Shown piece after piece: positions 50,690 through 63,579 of a stretch of DNA of 64,000 nt; the stretch's first letter is position 1; each line of letters begins with the position of its first letter. The notes under the pieces are model-generated. The model was not told where the DNA came from and did not search any database. It saw only the letters and a program-made list of their open reading frames with translations. The translations under genes were made by a program, and so were the position numbers. The DNA is from Nymphaea colorata (lineage: Eukaryota; Streptophyta; Magnoliopsida; Nymphaeales; Nymphaeaceae): positions 20,580,848 through 20,644,847 of the forward strand of contig NC_045141.1 in assembly GCF_008831285.2 (NCBI RefSeq), in the 5' to 3' direction.

Positions 50690-50701
50690 AGGGGGGGAGG
50701 A
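50690..50701 (+). other. polypurine tract
   Basis: AGGGGGGGAGGA lies directly before the 3' LTR, following a T-rich stretch. It primes plus-strand DNA synthesis in LTR elements. Confidence 0.95.
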
Positions 50702-53587
50702 TGTAAAACCCACGACGTTAATCCTTCCGTTTTCTTTTGAAACTGCCCATTTTCATTATAAAAGGAATAATATGGAAAGAAGACGAATGATTTTCTAACT
50801 GAAAAGAATTAAAGGGATGAGAAAGGAAATCAAGAGGCCGTTTCCTTTCTTGTGAGAAACTGAAAAGAAAAAAACGGATGACAATTAAGAAGGCCTGTAG
50901 AGGGTTATTTAACCCCATGTTTCAGAAAATGATCATTTCTTTTACTGCATTCACAGAGGAAAAAGCTCAACGGCAAAGACTTTGAGAGAAAGAGGGAGAA
51001 GGTGAGGAAGAGATCCTCATTTGTGCTGCTGGAAAGGAACGAGAAGCAAAAAGAGGTTGCTGCTGGAAATCAATCTCGATTAGAAGGTATGGGGATTTTC
51101 AGCCATGATTGAAGCATGAAGCCATGTATTTTGATCTCTTATGGATACCTATATACTTAGAAGATGAATCCATGTAGAGAAATTTCAGTCATAAACGTGA
51201 AGCCTCTGTATTTTGGTTTTCTGTACGTATGCTACTTATGTTCATCCGTGAGAACCCTAAAACTGAGTATGAATTTCTATGTTATGGGCTTCGTTCAAGG
51301 ATTTGACCAAACCGCATGAAAGTTATGACCGGAGGCATGTTAGTCTTTGTTAGGTTTTGGAACCTCTCGGATGTTCATGTGATGTTGTTTCTCTTTTCTG
51401 ATTTTTTTTTAAAGAGAGCATGTTAGATATGAAGGTGATGCATGTCGTTCTATGTTGCTACGTTGTTTCTTCTTGTAGTTATTTCATTCATGAGAAATCA
51501 AGACTAGAGTAACATAGCAGATATCTCTGAGATGAAGGAGACGTTAGAGAAATCAAACCAACTTCAATAAAATTATATACAGAACCCTCACGGAGGGTTT
51601 GACCATGGAATTTGATATATAGAATGTCAGTGGGAAGACTCTATTGTCCAGAACGACGTCGACAGAGGGCAACGCCTGCTCTGCTCGACATACAGTAAAG
51701 GAAAAACCAACATACAGAAAGGAGGAAAGGAAGGAAACACAATGAGTTTGCCAACGAATAGAGGCAATCGCCCAACCAATTGGAAAACCAGCCATTGTTC
51801 CTCACGCTGGTTGAGTAAAGGTGAAACGCAGCGTCCTCCTCCTACCGTTTCTCTTCGTTGATGGTTCATCCCCGTCGCAGCGAAGGTGGAGACTAAGAGC
51901 CATTGAAGCATCGGCTCTTGGGTAGACTGCCTTCCCCACGCTGGTGCAAAATGAGGGCAGAGGAAGCGGCGATTTTTAGGAGGGAAATGTCGGACGGTCG
52001 GTGGGCGGCGCCATAGGACCCGAGCGTTGGAGCTCGCGAGAGGAAGGCGCTCCTCTCTCTCTGGTTTGTTCCCCCCTTTGAACAAGGAGGAAGATCCACC
52101 GCCGGGCGAGGAAGGTGCTGTTGTGAAGAGAGAAAGCCAACGAGAAAAAGAAGAGGAGCTCCCTTACGAAGAGAGAGAAAACGCGGGTGAGAAATGAAGA
52201 AAACGAGTGGGTTTCGTTTTTATAACAAGACTCAAAAATTACAAAGCGGGTCCACCTCTTAAGCAGAATTCACGAAAAGGCTGTTAAAATTTTTAATCAT
52301 TCATGCCGCAACGTTTTTGCTAAAAACATCTTCAAAAAAAGGGGTCCGCAAAAGTTATTTTCTATAAGAACCAAAGAACTCTTTCGAAATTGTGAATCAG
52401 TACCCTTTGAATTCTTAAAATTGTCAAAAGAGGGTTTTTATAAATTGGTTTGCAATTTCGATGGAAAAACCGTAATTTTATGTATTATTGCTCTGTGGTA
52501 CCTTTTGTATTATTTAAATTTCAGGAATAGGGGTATTGAACCCCCTTGTTTTGAAATGGTGATTGTTGTGTTTAGTCTGGATGTGATATGCTCTATATTA
52601 GTGCACGTATTATCGATTTTGTTTTGGTGCCATTAAATTAAGATTTAAAATGGTTGAATTATTCTGTTTGGGAAACCGAGCCTGAGGGCGGTTTCTGAGA
52701 GGGGTATTAGACAAGGTCTAGTAAGGAGAAACCCTCACTTTTGAAATTCGAAGGCGAAACGTGGGCTTTGTGCGATGGTTTATGCGAGTGCGAGCTTTCT
52801 GTTTTACCCAGTGTTTGGTTTCGTCCCGGGAGGTAGTGGTCACACTCCTCTGGCTGTACTGGAGGGCCCACAGGGTATTGGGCGGCACAAGGGCTCGGGA
52901 TTCTGTTCTGTTTCTGTTTGGGAGCGAGACTCCTGGTCTCTCCACCCGGGTTCCTAGAGAGACCATGCTGCTGCAGCGGCGATCTGGGATATCTCAGGAG
53001 GCTTCACTTCAGGTGCCCTCGATCCGTTGGATCGCCTGGTGAAGAGATGTTCTGTTCTGCCCGTGAGTGCCCACGGGGATTTCTGTTGCTCGGCACGATG
53101 ACCATGACATTGTCAGAGAACCACGGTTGGAAGCCTACGAAAATTTGGAGGTTGTGCACACCTCATTCTGTCTTTGGTGATATGATATGTGTTAAGTTTT
53201 AGAAAACCTATGGATTGTAGTTTATAAGGCCTTTTTGGAATCGTTATACGAAATTAAACATTATTTTGGGCCATGTTTCATTCATGGCTGGATTTTCTCA
53301 TACTCAGAGGAATTCTGACCTTTCTTTCTATCTCTACAGGTAGTCCTTGATAGATTTTGGCTTTGGAGTGACGACATTGGTCTTGTGATGGACGGGCATT
53401 GGCATTCTGGACACTGCGTCGGTTTTGGGGACTTGTGTTTATTTTAGTTGTTTGGGTCCATATGTTTTATTTTAATACGGTGCATTTGTTTATGTTTTGG
53501 TCATGACTCAGTGTTGCTTCCGCTATGATTTATGTTAATAATAATAAAAAAAAAAAAAAATTTGTTGTCAAAAATTGGGTCGTGACA
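50702..53587 (+). repeat. 3' LTR
   Basis: 2,886 bp, matching the 5' LTR along its whole length by eye except the C run at 52071-52076 and the A run at 53546-53560. I saw no base substitution. Confidence 0.97.
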
Positions 53588-53592
53588 AGGCT
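53588..53592. repeat. target-site duplication, right copy (AGGCT)
   Basis: Exact repeat of 43067-43071, directly after the terminal CA of the 3' LTR. Confidence 0.95.
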
Positions 53593-53655
53593 TCCTTCCT
53601 TTATTAACAAAAATATCTTATATACAACCAAAAAAACGTAAATGCGTGCCACTGC

Positions 53656-53775
53656 AAGGATAATTATAGAATGACAAAAAACATAAATCGCTACGACGAC
53701 CATAAGGATAATTATAGGATGCCAAAAAATATAAATCCCCACCACCAGCCGGAAAAATTATAGGACGCCTAAGCA
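53656..53775. repeat. 48-bp tandem repeat, about 2.5 copies
   Basis: Copies start at 53656 ('aaggataattatagaatg'), 53704 ('aaggataattataggatg') and, degraded, 53752. The unit is a multiple of three, and a minus-strand frame stays open across it, giving a repeated YNYP..DL.FL pattern. Confidence 0.85.
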
Positions 53776-55228
53776 TTATACACAAAATTTGCCTAGAAGA
53801 TCCCGTGGCTGAGGACCCCATTCCTTAGTGTGAGCGCCTTTTATATATCTGTAGAAAGGAGAGAGCACACACCAATTTCAAAATGAAACTGGTTGAGAAT
53901 ATTTTCCTAACTTTGAAGGCCAAGGGCTCGGTTATGCTTGAAGCAATTTCAAGCCAAAAAGCTGGAGATGGAATAAATAAGAGAATATAGCTCTACACAT
54001 GTTTATTATTATATATTTTATCTTATTTTATTTTACTGTATTTGTGATATGCGGTTCTTTTAGATGTTCAATGCAGCGGTAATAATTTATTACTTCAAGA
54101 ATCGGTTATTTCTCCTCTCAAGTTTTTGCATTGCGAGCACACAAAGCTCTATAGACGGCAGTGGAAGGCTGGTCGAATGCTTCAAATTCGTGGGGGCATG
54201 GTGTTTTCATTCTACGGACATTAATTTTTCCTCCCAGATAAGGTCAAGGTAACGGATGAGACTTCCTTAGTGGGAAATTATGGCCTACCCAAAGGTTTCA
54301 CTGCAAGGGACAACCAGAAGAGAGCGAAGCATCAAATCATGCATTCCTAAAGTCGACAAGTCTATATCATTCAAAGCAGGAACTCCATTGCTTTCCCGCA
54401 TTTTCAAAAAGCGTCAGTTTGCAAACGAACACTTCCAAATTGAAGTTCGTGATTAATTAACGGATCTCCGCACTAGCCGCCACCATGGTTTCGAGAACAA
54501 AATCGAACCTGGCCCAGAATATGGAAGAGCTAGGCGTCGGCAGCCGTTTGTTCCACAGAATTTCAATGCTCCTCTGAGCTGGGGAATTCATTGTGAATGC
54601 GTTCTGCAAGTAAAACTGACCAATCTTTGGAAGATCGACCGACCACAGAGAAAGAAAACAAATCAAAGCCCCTTGAACAGTCAAGAACTTCGGCGTTCGA
54701 TCCGCATTCACAAAGGCATCGTATTCTTCCAGTGGCAGTACTGACGAGCCGGCCGGCCGGAAGAAATTATTGTGATTGCGATCTGCAATTACAGAATCAG
54801 CAGAATCTTAAGAAGATCAGCAAGTCACATGGGGTTGCAGAATCCGGTAAAGAGATCATCTCCGATCCCCCACTGTTGTTGGGCACTCGCTCATATGTCC
54901 CCAACAGTTCTCCAAAAGGCTCCAGTCTTTGGTCGTAGGAGGGTCCCCCCTCTCTTTGGTGGATATCAACTGCGACAGCCGTGATGATGACGAAGGGGAA
55001 CACCGCGCAGCACGCGCATACAAATCAAAAATCTCATCATCTCGAGAAGGTTAAAAACTCATTTCTTTGCTGTCGGATTTGAGAACGACGCTGCCTGACG
55101 TGCTTCCATGGAGAATCATCCATCTCCATAATAGGCTAATACAGCAGTGACAGAAGAAACCCACTAGCTCTTGTTGCAGAATAATGTGGTGGGGTGCTGC
55201 TTATGATCATGATACGATCATGACATGC

Positions 55229-55663
55229 TCATAACTCATCATTGCACTTTGCATTTTCTAGATTATGGGCATGATCAACATGATGGGATCGATGAATTGA
55301 TGTGACGATCATCTGCTGTGTAGGCTTCTTAGAGGAAAAAGGGAAGTTGAATCTTTTAAGTTGCCAGTACTGCTGGAAAACGTTCATTTTAATGTGAGAA
55401 TCGGTGGCAATTTTCCCTTTTCTTCTCTTCCTCTGCTTCTTCTTCTTTGCTGATGCTTCGGCGCCGTTGGGTTTGTCGATTTGTGATGCCATCGTGGGCA
55501 AACGTTGAACATGGTGGGGGCGCTTTAATTTCTTTTTCCCGTCTGTGGTGGGGACGCAGGAAATCCCACGAGGATCCACAGGTGGGGCGTTGAGTGCTAC
55601 ATATAAGAACAGAACGGGACGCATCGGTTGACGCGATTCGGAAGCAGGAAGCAACAGCTCCAT
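55229..55663 (-). other. 144-codon open frame, unrecognised
   Basis: The longest host-side frame in the right 10 kb. It has a lysine/arginine-rich stretch (KKKKQRKRRKGK) like a nuclear-localisation signal and otherwise mixed composition. No domain, promoter or splice partner is evident, so it may be chance. Confidence 0.2.
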
Positions 55664-56404
55664 CCTAATGATGAAAGGTTGGACCCAAAGTTCTTTACTT
55701 AATCTAACTTAAAGACAATTAAGAGTTTCACACACAAGCTATAGGTTCTCTTTGGCATAAATCTGAAAGTGGCTTGGCCTGAACCCAGCCTTCCAATCAA
55801 ATGAAAGCTAGTGAAGAAGAACCATCACTATCTCAAGAATAAAATATGGGAAGCAAACTTTTCCTTTCCCCACAAGGCCAAGAAAAGAATTGTGGCAGAG
55901 CAAACATTTAAATCAGACACAATCTTTAGTAAAAGAAATTCTCCGAGATTATGTCTGAGCCGACCACATGGGAAAAAAAATAGTGAAAACAGGATGACGA
56001 GAAGTCACCATGAAGTACTGAAAACAAGGAGAAAGAGACAGAGATCAGTGGCAAAGTTAGCACTAATGCTGCACTGATTATGTACAGTGACTTCAGTTCT
56101 TAGGGGAATGAAGGAAATCATTTTATACTAATCTCGATCTAATAGATCTAAATTTTATACCTTTTTTATCCACTAAGTTTGTCGTTTTTCTTTTAATGCT
56201 CGAAATAATATAGACCTTAAGAAAGACTAATTGTGTCAAGAGGTGGACAAACGTGAACGAATTAATTTGAGTTGGATGTATACCATGAAAATTATTAAGA
56301 TCCCGCCGTAGAGTGCGAACTTCTGAATTTTTCCCTCCAATCATATATCAACTTGAACCATCCGTGGACCCATGGTCTGCTTTTCACACCTTCCCTTGAA
56401 GATA

Positions 56405-56428
56405 CTCTCTCTCTCTCTCTCTCTCTCT

Positions 56429-56527
<99 letters not shown>

Positions 56528-56553
56528 AGTGAGAGAGAGAGAGAGAGAGAAGA
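56405..56553. repeat. compound microsatellite (CT)n(TA)n(GT)n(GA)n
   Basis: CT x12 at 56405-56428, TA about x31 at 56432-56494, GT about x15 at 56495-56524, then GA about x10 at 56531-56550. The CT and GA ends are complementary and flank a self-complementary TA core. Confidence 0.95.
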
Positions 56554-58854
56554 GGGAAGGAGTTTTGTCCGATCACCCGTACAATGTTGTGCACAGTTGC
56601 GACTTTTTCTCGTTCAATGCATGCTACCAAATCATGTATGTCAAGTGGATGTAATCATGAATAACCTTTTTAGTTTTGAACCTTTCACTTATAAAAAATG
56701 ATGCCTTTTGAGCACTTGAAAATCTGAATTTTTAAGAAACTGTTGGGTCGTGAAGAATTTGCATCGTTCCAATTCGTTGTTACAGTTGGATGGCAAAATA
56801 GCAGACTGCTCCCACTAAACAAATGATTCATTTCTTACCATGTGCATGATTGAAATCGAAGAACGAATATTATCAAAGAATCAAAATAAGAAACAGGAAT
56901 AAAACTAAATAGTTCACACCCATCTAGAATTCGGAATATATACTGAATAATTCGCGTTGAAAAGTTGGTTCCCCCTATCCTTCATACAGAGAGAGAATGA
57001 AAAAGAGATGGCGGCTTCCCGTGAATGCATTGGCTTCTTGATGCCAGGAATTTGATCATTTGACTGAGAATTATAGGTGGACAGGTTCGATAAGTGTTTG
57101 AATTAAATCCCTGCAAGCAGTTTAGCATCTGTTAGTGGGTGAAGCGTTTGTCTGTACGTGTGGAGGCGAAGATGAAAGAGACTGAGGGCAATGGGTATAA
57201 GGATGGAGCCCATAATGGCAATGATATAGACAATGATGGATGATGACGCCATCAATGGCAGAAGCACTAGGAACAGTGCCGGGATAAGGTGTCATCCCCC
57301 ATCCGATCGATCAACCGATAACGAAAGCAACGCCCATTTACCAGTTGCTTCCTCAATCCTGATCATGAACAAGCCCAGCCCTCTCTCTCTCTCTCCCCCT
57401 AAGATTCTTATGCCAATCTAGCTCTCTAAGAAAAGATCAGATTCAGATTGGATTAAGCAACTATAAGCTTGTGATCTCGAACCAAACAAAGCAAATTTGT
57501 TGCTCCATTTCCTGTTAATTAGCGGGGAAAGCTTTAGTTGCGCCAAACTCCCACCGAACAATGTCAGTAGAGTGCTGAAGGGAATTGCATTCTTGAACTT
57601 TCAGCGTGAAGGGATTGAGTTGAACTTGCCAATCAAAGTAAGCGAGGAGTTCTGGATGGTGTGCATGATACGGAAAATAGAACCACATGGGACACGGAAT
57701 AGGACCTGATCATTTAAGATCTTTCTCACATGGGTATCGAGTCAAGATTGTGCCCCCACAGTTTTTTGGTGTCCTTTCCTTCCAATGTGAAATATATTCA
57801 TTTCTTCTAGTTGTGGCATAAGCAAAACAAATTGCATCTGACTTGCTTGCTGGTGCTTATCTACAATGAATTTTTTTAGTTTGAGAACTGCACGCTAACC
57901 TGTCATGGTTGCAAATTTGGCACCACCGATGTCCAAGTTGGTCCAGTTGGTTACTTGGATAACTTGATCTTTTCCAGATTCTGGTAGGTGTGTGTGTGTG
58001 TGTATATTGGTAGGTATGTCCCTTAGATGCATGATATATAAGGAATCATCTTCACGATTTAAGAGGCGAGCAATTCACAAGTATACTTATAGACTAATTG
58101 GAGGAGGAGAAATGGTAGAAAGAAGCAATGACGCTTTTGATCAAGTTGGTGCACCTATTTCAAAAATAGAAGTCGGTGTGCCAAAAGTAACCAAGTTGGG
58201 GAAATTCACGGCTATGTTTCGTAAAATAGAGGCTATGGGGTAGTACTCAAGATGAGCAGTTGAACTCGTCTTCTCCGTGTATTATTGCTTGTGATGGCAT
58301 TTGTATACAAATGACTCGATCAGCGCTCGACTTTTGGGCCAGGGACCTTTTCTTGCGGATCAAAAATTGTTCACATTTATCAAGTTTCCAATACAAAACT
58401 TTTACCGGCATAAATGATGAGTTTTCATCATATATATGGTTGTTCGTGCCTGAGAAATTGAGTTCTAAGCAATTAATGGATTCGGCTCATTTCCGCATAT
58501 TAATGTCGATCCATTTTAAAGAATCTGAAAAACTTTTCATCATTTTAATGCGTTTGACTTCATACATAATAGAATATGAGTTTGAAAAATCTGAAAATGG
58601 AGAACCAACTTGACAGTTCTCAACCCAAATACAAATCATAGCTTAGAAATTAGAATTCCTATTTTTCCAAACACTGAGCTTAATTTCCTGCTTCTTTTTT
58701 ACTATGTTTAAAAAACGAAGTTCGATAAAATCATGTTAGCACCCGTACTAGTCTTAGCATATGTTCTTAACATTATACTAGCACTCGCTTCACATTAGAC
58801 AGAGAGATGACTATATGAAATAAGCATAGCCTCTTCCCGGAGGCTCATGAGGTT

Positions 58855-58900
58855 CATGATTCGGCCGCCTTAACCAACTCGGTCAATTTTAAGAGTGCGT
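58855..58900 (-). repeat. tRNA-like A-box fragment
   Basis: On the minus strand, GACCGAGTTGGTTAAGGCGG matches the D-arm of a class II (Ser/Leu-type) plant tRNA very well. I found no matching B box or closing stem, so it is a fragment rather than a tRNA gene. Confidence 0.45.
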
Positions 58901-60320
58901 AGAGATTTATAAGTCACCCGGTGAAGGACCCATTTACCAAGAAACAACCACCAAGTCAAAACAATTTCCCGCATTAGTAAGATGGTGATTAACTCAACTT
59001 AAGAAGATATGACCTCATGGTCGGATCTGACTTTGTAGATTTTGTTGGAATTCAAAGTTCTAGCCAAACGATCCAGCTTCTCTAATTGTTGAACCAGCGG
59101 CTGCAGTAGTAGTAGCCGTAGAAGTTATTGCTGTTGTTGTTGTACTAGTACTTGTGTGTGTGGTGTGTATAGTGTCTGAGTGAGAGTGAGTGTGTGTGTC
59201 TCTGCTAGTTGTAGGATTTCACTGCCTTTCCTGTTGAGCAGAAGGGAACCCTATCACTCAGGTAAGAGGCCGAAGCCCTCCCTCATTTCCCCTGCCATTG
59301 GAGTCTGAAGCTGCATCAGGCTAGGTGAAGTTGCTGTTACTCCTTTTTACTCGAGAGTAGTGCCCGTCACCAGGGTGATTAGTTCATTGGGTCTTTAATT
59401 TCAGCTTGCAATGAGCAGAATAAAAAGAAAACCTGTGCCTCTCAATTTTTTTGTATCACAACTTCTCAACCAAATGATTTGTCATGGAACGACATGATCC
59501 AGCCAAGTATTGGATGGATCCGATTATTGATGACACTAAGTAGTGGCAGTTCTAGCAATCGATACGGGATTGGACGTGGATAGAAATTAGCTTTACCAAT
59601 GCCACCTAATTGGATTTGATTTGGTCACGTTCAGCATTCTACCCGACCCATGAGATAGATTTCTTCCGAAACAAAATTCAGTTTGGTTCGTTCAAAATCA
59701 ATATTGGTTTCATGTATTTAGACTTGAATTTCAGTCAGATATGGGTTACGCTTGAGCACAGATTGAACTGCATATTTACTGATTATCAATGAGATCTGAA
59801 ATCGCTTTCCAAACTTGAAAATTTGTTTAGGATCGGACGGAAACAACAGTATGCACATCTGATATACTCAGTACTATACTGATCAATCCGATACTGTTTA
59901 ATTGGGCTCAGAGTCGAGTCCCAAATTTGAATGTGCAGGACGGAAAACAATATACATGTGAATGTTGACATCTAACACGAAATGGATGTCCATCAATAAT
60001 TAGGATTCAGTTTGGACAATCCTATAGCAAACCCCAATTTAAACACTAATGTAAGTTTGAACTTTCTCACCAAATCTAACTCTTTGAGATATGTAGGAAC
60101 ATCTTTATTATATTTCAATCGTTCAAAACATCCCCAAGAAACCTCGACGTACCAGGACATAAAGAAAAGATGACGAATCCAGTCATCAACTATAGATGCC
60201 ATTAGCATACAGCACATCCTACGAACTGCTTTACTAATGATCACATACAGAGATGGACTTTTAAAAGTAGAGGAAGATGCTAAGACAGTGCTCATTATTT
60301 AGACTTCAAGGTCAATCCTG

Positions 60321-60386
60321 CTTGGAACGTCTGCGGCGGATTCAGCAGGTCCTTCTTGGAACATCTGCGGCGGATTCAGCAGGTCC
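60321..60386. repeat. 34-bp tandem duplication
   Basis: 'cttggaacgtctgcggcgga' at 60321 and its near copy at 60355 each run on to 'ttcagcaggtcc', period 34. No gene is recognised around it. Confidence 0.9.
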
Positions 60387-63254
60387 GGAGGAAATGATGT
60401 TTAATCAACTGAACAACTTCGTGGAATTCTACAGTATTTCTCACATTAACTATGGACTATGATATTGTGGAGTTCAACTTTGCATTCTGCAGTGCTTATT
60501 CTAACAACATGATCCATGCGGACAAAATTTTCACATCAATTGATACTTACAGTAACCATCTATCACGGTTCATTTTCACCTTTCAGCGCCCTACCAACCA
60601 CATGAAATCAATATCACAGTAACAGCAGCAGTTGGAACTCCAGTAAAAATAAAAGAAATGAAAGACGGCACATAAACCTTCGAATTAAGTTATTTGATAA
60701 TTTTTAAGACAAGGTTATTGGTTTCTTCTGCTATATTATTCAGAGAGTCATGTTATGTCCAATATGAGTTCCCAAGGACAAGATCTCAGAAAGAACTGAG
60801 TATCAAAACACGTTAGGACAGAAGAAAAGTATAGGGATTGAACATCTACTAATTTCATACTGTGTAGCAACCTTGTGCAAAACAACTGGTGTGCATGTAA
60901 CCAGCTTCCCTTGATTTCACTATGGATATGTTTCCCTTGATTTCACTACGAATATGTAGGAGCTCTCCATGTACGAGTTAAACTTGAACCAATAGAAGTT
61001 ATTTCCCTCATTCGAGAGAGTTTCTCGCTCACTCTAGAGAGTTTCTCAAATAGTGTGGTGTTCTCGCGGGGTTGCATGGGAAAGGAAAAATTCTTAGAGA
61101 GAGAAAGCGAGAGAGAAAAAGAGAGAGGTAGTCGCTTTTCATCTATAAAGAAAGGACCTACATCGTATAATTATATATACCCATTTTTTCTTTCACAAAT
61201 GGAGGGAACTACAAGATTGATGAATAACGAAAAAAAACTGATAAAAACAGCATGATCAACTTTCCATTCCAACCACCCCTTGGAAAATGAGAGTAAATGA
61301 AAGAGAAAAGATTTAAGTGGTTTACAACACCAGGGAAGGCATCTATCAAACGTTGAAGCTGATAATGCTGGGTCCTTGTATTTAATGGTTTTCACGACGG
61401 CTTCCACAAAATCCTCCTAAAAATTGAGCTGTGACTACATTTCCTGCTCTTTCAAGTATTCATAGCTTTTATTTTAGCACTCTTATCAGCTTTGACAGAC
61501 TACTCGACAGATATCCTTCCCCGTTTATTGCTTTGCAACGATCAGCCACTTGATATTGAGAATCTATGACATATCCCATCATATTTGTTTGCAGCAATAT
61601 TACTGATTTCCTTTTGCTTTCACCATCTCTGTTCTTCATTCTTCTTCTTGGTTATCTTTCCAAATATTAGCAATTGGGCTAGAAGATCTGCCTAGTGTCG
61701 CGCCATTTTGACACTCGCCCTTACGAGAATGGGTTACGTGCATGTTGTGCACAGTGCACAACCTTTATTAAAATTGGGTTGTATGGGCCGGGGCTGTCAA
61801 AAGGGGCCTGGGCCTGAACCGGCCAACCCTATTCTCAACCATCCATGTAATGTCGGCACCAGCACGAAGTCGGAATTTTTTGGCCGATGGACATTAATTC
61901 AATAACATTTAGAACCTTCAAACAGCTAGCAAAATAAATGAGAGGCTCACAGATATAAATAAGCAACCGATTGAGGGGAATGAATATATAATTTGGGCCG
62001 ACGATCAATACGCAAATGTGTAAAGTTTGTGGCGAATATGAACCCTTCAAAAAATCAATACGGCCAATGTATTAGTAAAAGTTTAATCAGAACTATTATC
62101 ATTTTTTTTAAGAGTACAAGTTCTTTGTAAGGTTTCATATACGAGTGATAAACTGATACCTATAACATTGCTAGAAACGATTGAAGATCTGGTAGGTCCA
62201 GTAGATCGAGTTTCCCCCTCGGATCACGTGGTTGCCGAGTTGGTCACTGCTTGCAAGTTGAAGCATGTGGGCATCCCATAGTCTCGTACCGACACAATTC
62301 TAAACCCTGAAGGCAAAGGAAAAAGAGAAGTGGGGGGAGGGTGGAGGGGACTTCGACTCTCGTTATGTGTTTCATATCCCCATCTTTTAATTTTTGACTC
62401 TTTCTGTGAATGGGCAATGCAGTGATCTTCAGTTGACATTTTGATTAGATATGTTTGTAATGCTTATTTTGATTTGCTGACATTCATGTGACGGTTCTTC
62501 AGCAAGAATTCGCTGGTCTTTGGTAATTTGGTAACTCTGTTTTTTCTTTTTCTTCCTCCTCCAACTCTAACCATCTCCGACTCCAATCATGGCCGCCATT
62601 CCTAATGGACCTACATATGTTACTCATGCTTCCATGCACAAATAAGCCACTTGAAAAGGAAACCCGACTTCAACTTCAGAGACAAAATTTTGTCTCAGAC
62701 TATAAAACTTTCATACAAATTTTCTATCCATCTGCTACGAAAGGTGAAATTATTAAGGAAGAACATCGGTTTTATATTTGAGAGGGATGTTAGGAAAAGA
62801 TCGCTAGTTTCTGTCTTCAACTCAATTATAACCTAAGTCACCCGACTCTTCTATTTTACTACCGCATCGGAGTTCGCATCGAATCGGGTGCGCACCAAAC
62901 ATGGGTACGACTCTTACTCACACCCGAACCTAATTAAAATGTCATATTACTAAATTACTTATATAATATATGTTGTTTTGGTATTTTTCTATGCAATACA
63001 TATACATTAATAACTAAATTATAATAATATGTTTATTTTGTTATATATATAATAAATTAAAAAAAATAATATAATAAAATACCTTCGCCACACTTAAATT
63101 TTTTGGTATGTGCCGTTTCAGCACCGGCACTGTGGTGACATAGATTATAATAGTATGCATTATCGTAATGACAAAGTTGAAGCATTGTTAAGTAATTAAA
63201 AATGGCTAAACGGGCTTAGAAGTAAATCGGAGGACGGACCTTCACCCCTTTATA

Positions 63255-63579
63255 AAAGAACCAATTTATAAAAGACGCAATTTATCGCGATGGAATTCCC
63301 CACTTTTCCCCACTCCGTGGCCACTTTTCCTCTTTCTTCAAAAGATTACAGGTGCCACAAGTAGAGTTTTCCTCTCTTCTCTCTCTCTCAATGATCTTTC
63401 ATTTGGTCTCTGGAAGAGGTGCCCGGCTTCTTTACATTCTGAAAAGAGGACCCCGGCTTTGGAGGTGCACCGAAAAATGTCAAACGACCGGAGGTGAGAG
63501 ATGTTCTGGTTTTCTTCTGTGTCTGTACCTTGCATCCCTCGGCTTAGATAGATTCGGCCTTCGACACATTCTTTTATGA
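63255..63579 (+). promoter_or_regulatory. promoter-like stretch with two TATA-type motifs and short frame
   Basis: 'ttataaaag' occurs twice near 63251 and 63267, followed by a CT-rich leader (about 63370-63389) and an ATG at 63391 that stays open to 63579. The layout resembles a plant promoter and leader. The encoded residues match nothing I know, and the end of the window prevents finding later exons; it could also be transposon DNA. Confidence 0.25.

Larger units (their letters stand above)
43072..53587 (+). mobile_element. complete Ty3/Gypsy chromovirus, Tekay/Del type
   Basis: A 10,516-bp LTR retrotransposon in plus orientation with every structural part in place: 5-bp target duplication, two 2,886-bp LTRs starting TG and ending CA, tRNA primer site, gag zinc knuckle, protease, reverse transcriptase, RNase H, integrase with a C-terminal chromodomain, and a polypurine tract. 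The pol order (integrase after RNase H) marks Ty3/Gypsy, and the chromodomain marks a chromovirus. The large size, LTRs near 3 kb and Met-tRNA primer site fit the Tekay/Del clade better than CRM, Reina or Galadriel. The LTRs differ only in two homopolymer lengths, so insertion was recent. One in-frame TGA at 49140-49142 interrupts the polyprotein. The clade assignment needs an RT tree. Confidence 0.96.

Noticed and set aside
54450-55010. Set of minus-strand frames as a multi-exon gene
   Set aside because: I tried to join them but found no consistent splice chain or recognisable protein family.
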